Assembly: GCA_045603225.1 (NCBI GenBank)
Contig: JAZULT010000070.1
Span: 1-64,000, forward strand
Source: RGIG9115 sp045603225
GTDB lineage: Bacteria > Bacillota > Clostridia > UBA1381
Length of the DNA stretch: 64,000 nucleotides
Direction: 5' to 3'
Shown here: in pieces, positions 63,314-64,000 of the stretch
How positions within the stretch are numbered: the stretch's first letter is position 1
How the letters are laid out: every line of letters starts with the position of its first letter
Notes under the pieces: generated by a model
What the model saw: only the letters and a program-made list of their open reading frames with translations
Told to the model about the DNA's origin: nothing
The model's database searches: none
Translations under genes and position numbers: made by a program

Positions 63314-64000
63314 ATGATAAAAATCGTAAAACGAATCTTATCGTCATTTTTGACATTATCCATAGCATCATCCATGCTTGCATCACCGGCCGTTTTTGCT
63401 GATGATTTAAGTGTATGGGAGGTTTCTTATGTCGCGGCAAGCGGAAGTGTTACTTCGGATAGTGATATATATTACAGCGGAGGTAACTCAGTGAAAATAG
63501 TTAATAATACTCCGCGTTCTTCAAATAAGTATATTATGCTTAAAACGCAGGTTCAGACTGTAAAGGGAAAGAAATACAAAATAAAAGGTTATTTCAAAAC
63601 AGACGGCTGTGATATGGTACATGTAAACATTGACTGGAATGATAGAATGTCCCTTTGTCCGTTTACTCAGAGATTTGACTGGACAGGATTAGAGTATGAT
63701 TACATAGGCAGAACAACCGGAATGTCAAATATTCAGTTGATAGTTGAAGGAGTAACCGGTGGTTACTGGGTAGACAACTTTCAGTTTATTGATACTGAAA
63801 CGGGAGAAAACCTTATAAGTGAGGGTAATTCTGTACCATCAGGGCCGCGTGCTGACGACAATTCGGCATTTGAGGCTATATACGAAAGTATAAATGCATC
63901 ATCAACCTTTTCGGCAAGTAGTATAGAACAGGTAATGGGTGGTTTTAAATACATACCTGCTTACAAGGCGGAAGGTATTACCGTGGACGGTAATATTGAC
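63314..64000 (+). CDS. Secreted CBM protein, cut by the window end
   Basis: An open frame of 229 codons to the window edge. Signal peptide: KIVKRILSSFLTLSIASSM followed by a cleavage site near VFADD. Residues 30-165 are a CBM4/9-like module ending in YWVDNFQFIDTETGENLI, the same layout as in the three preceding secreted proteins. The last visible residues, ITVDGNID, resemble the first strand of a CBM9-like sugar-binding domain. AGAAAGGAAAATG precedes the ATG at 63314. The catalytic content is unknown because the rest lies outside the window. Confidence 0.8.
   Translation, partial: MIKIVKRILSSFLTLSIASSMLASPAVFADDLSVWEVSYVAASGSVTSDSDIYYSGGNSVKIVNNTPRSSNKYIMLKTQVQTVKGKKYKIKGYFKTDGCDMVHVNIDWNDRMSLCPFTQRFDWTGLEYDYIGRTTGMSNIQLIVEGVTGGYWVDNFQFIDTETGENLISEGNSVPSGPRADDNSAFEAIYESINASSTFSASSIEQVMGGFKYIPAYKAEGITVDGNID

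Overview
The window looks like a chromosomal segment of a low-GC Gram-positive anaerobe of the class Clostridia, probably a gut polysaccharide degrader. Seen directly: AGGAGG-type ribosome binding sites, sigma-A-like promoters with 17-bp spacers, a SigH-like sigma factor, Rex, an orphan MsmX-like ATPase, a hexuronate pathway (uxaC, KDPG aldolase, kdgK), several glycoside hydrolases and a run of very large secreted proteins, one with SLH domains. A pectin-degrading lineage would fit, but that is inference. I saw no tRNA, rRNA, CRISPR array, insertion sequence or prophage; a BRO-type gene is the only phage-like gene.

Layout. 1-10 kb: sigH-like gene, a tRNA-shaped element, a zinc-ribbon protein, then a minus-strand run with a ROK glucokinase, a DUF1015 protein, a YbaK deacylase, an MsmX-like ATPase, an EF-G paralogue, a small alarmone synthetase and a decayed CmpB-type membrane gene. 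9-15.6 kb: phosphatase, DUF1540 protein, calcium-type P-ATPase, a two-gene acyltransferase operon on the other strand, aldo/keto reductase. 15.6-19.7 kb: an AT-rich patch with a putative glycoside hydrolase, a BRO protein that has lost its middle, a phosphodiesterase and a GNAT protein. 19.8-24.8 kb: HAD phosphatase with an EamA transporter; SGNH hydrolase with metF and a MetH-activation-domain protein. 24.9-29.4 kb: uxaC, hicAB, KDPG aldolase, a deacetylase and kdgK. 29.4-32 kb: rpe, thiN and an anion permease. 32.7-40 kb, mostly minus strand: GH2 beta-mannosidase, and acn-icd-rex-galE as one transcription unit, which puts the first steps of citrate oxidation in an operon with the NADH sensor.

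40.1-64 kb is one long carbohydrate and cell-surface region: a 49-residue cysteine-rich membrane peptide, a secreted CBM/FN3 protein, two cytoplasmic glycoside-hydrolase-like enzymes, a convergent AraC-type regulator with a roughly 700-residue N-terminal domain resembling a polysaccharide lyase, then SLH and SLH-like proteins followed by CBM-rich secreted proteins, one carrying a purple-acid-phosphatase catalytic domain. The last gene runs off the window. The secreted genes follow each other with overlaps or short gaps, and two of them begin with almost the same module.

Non-coding structure is prominent: a folded repeat at both ends of the window, two arrays of mini-palindromes punctuated by GTGAAAT, a heptanucleotide repeat in front of two paralogous secreted genes, and a tRNA-like fold without an anticodon arm.
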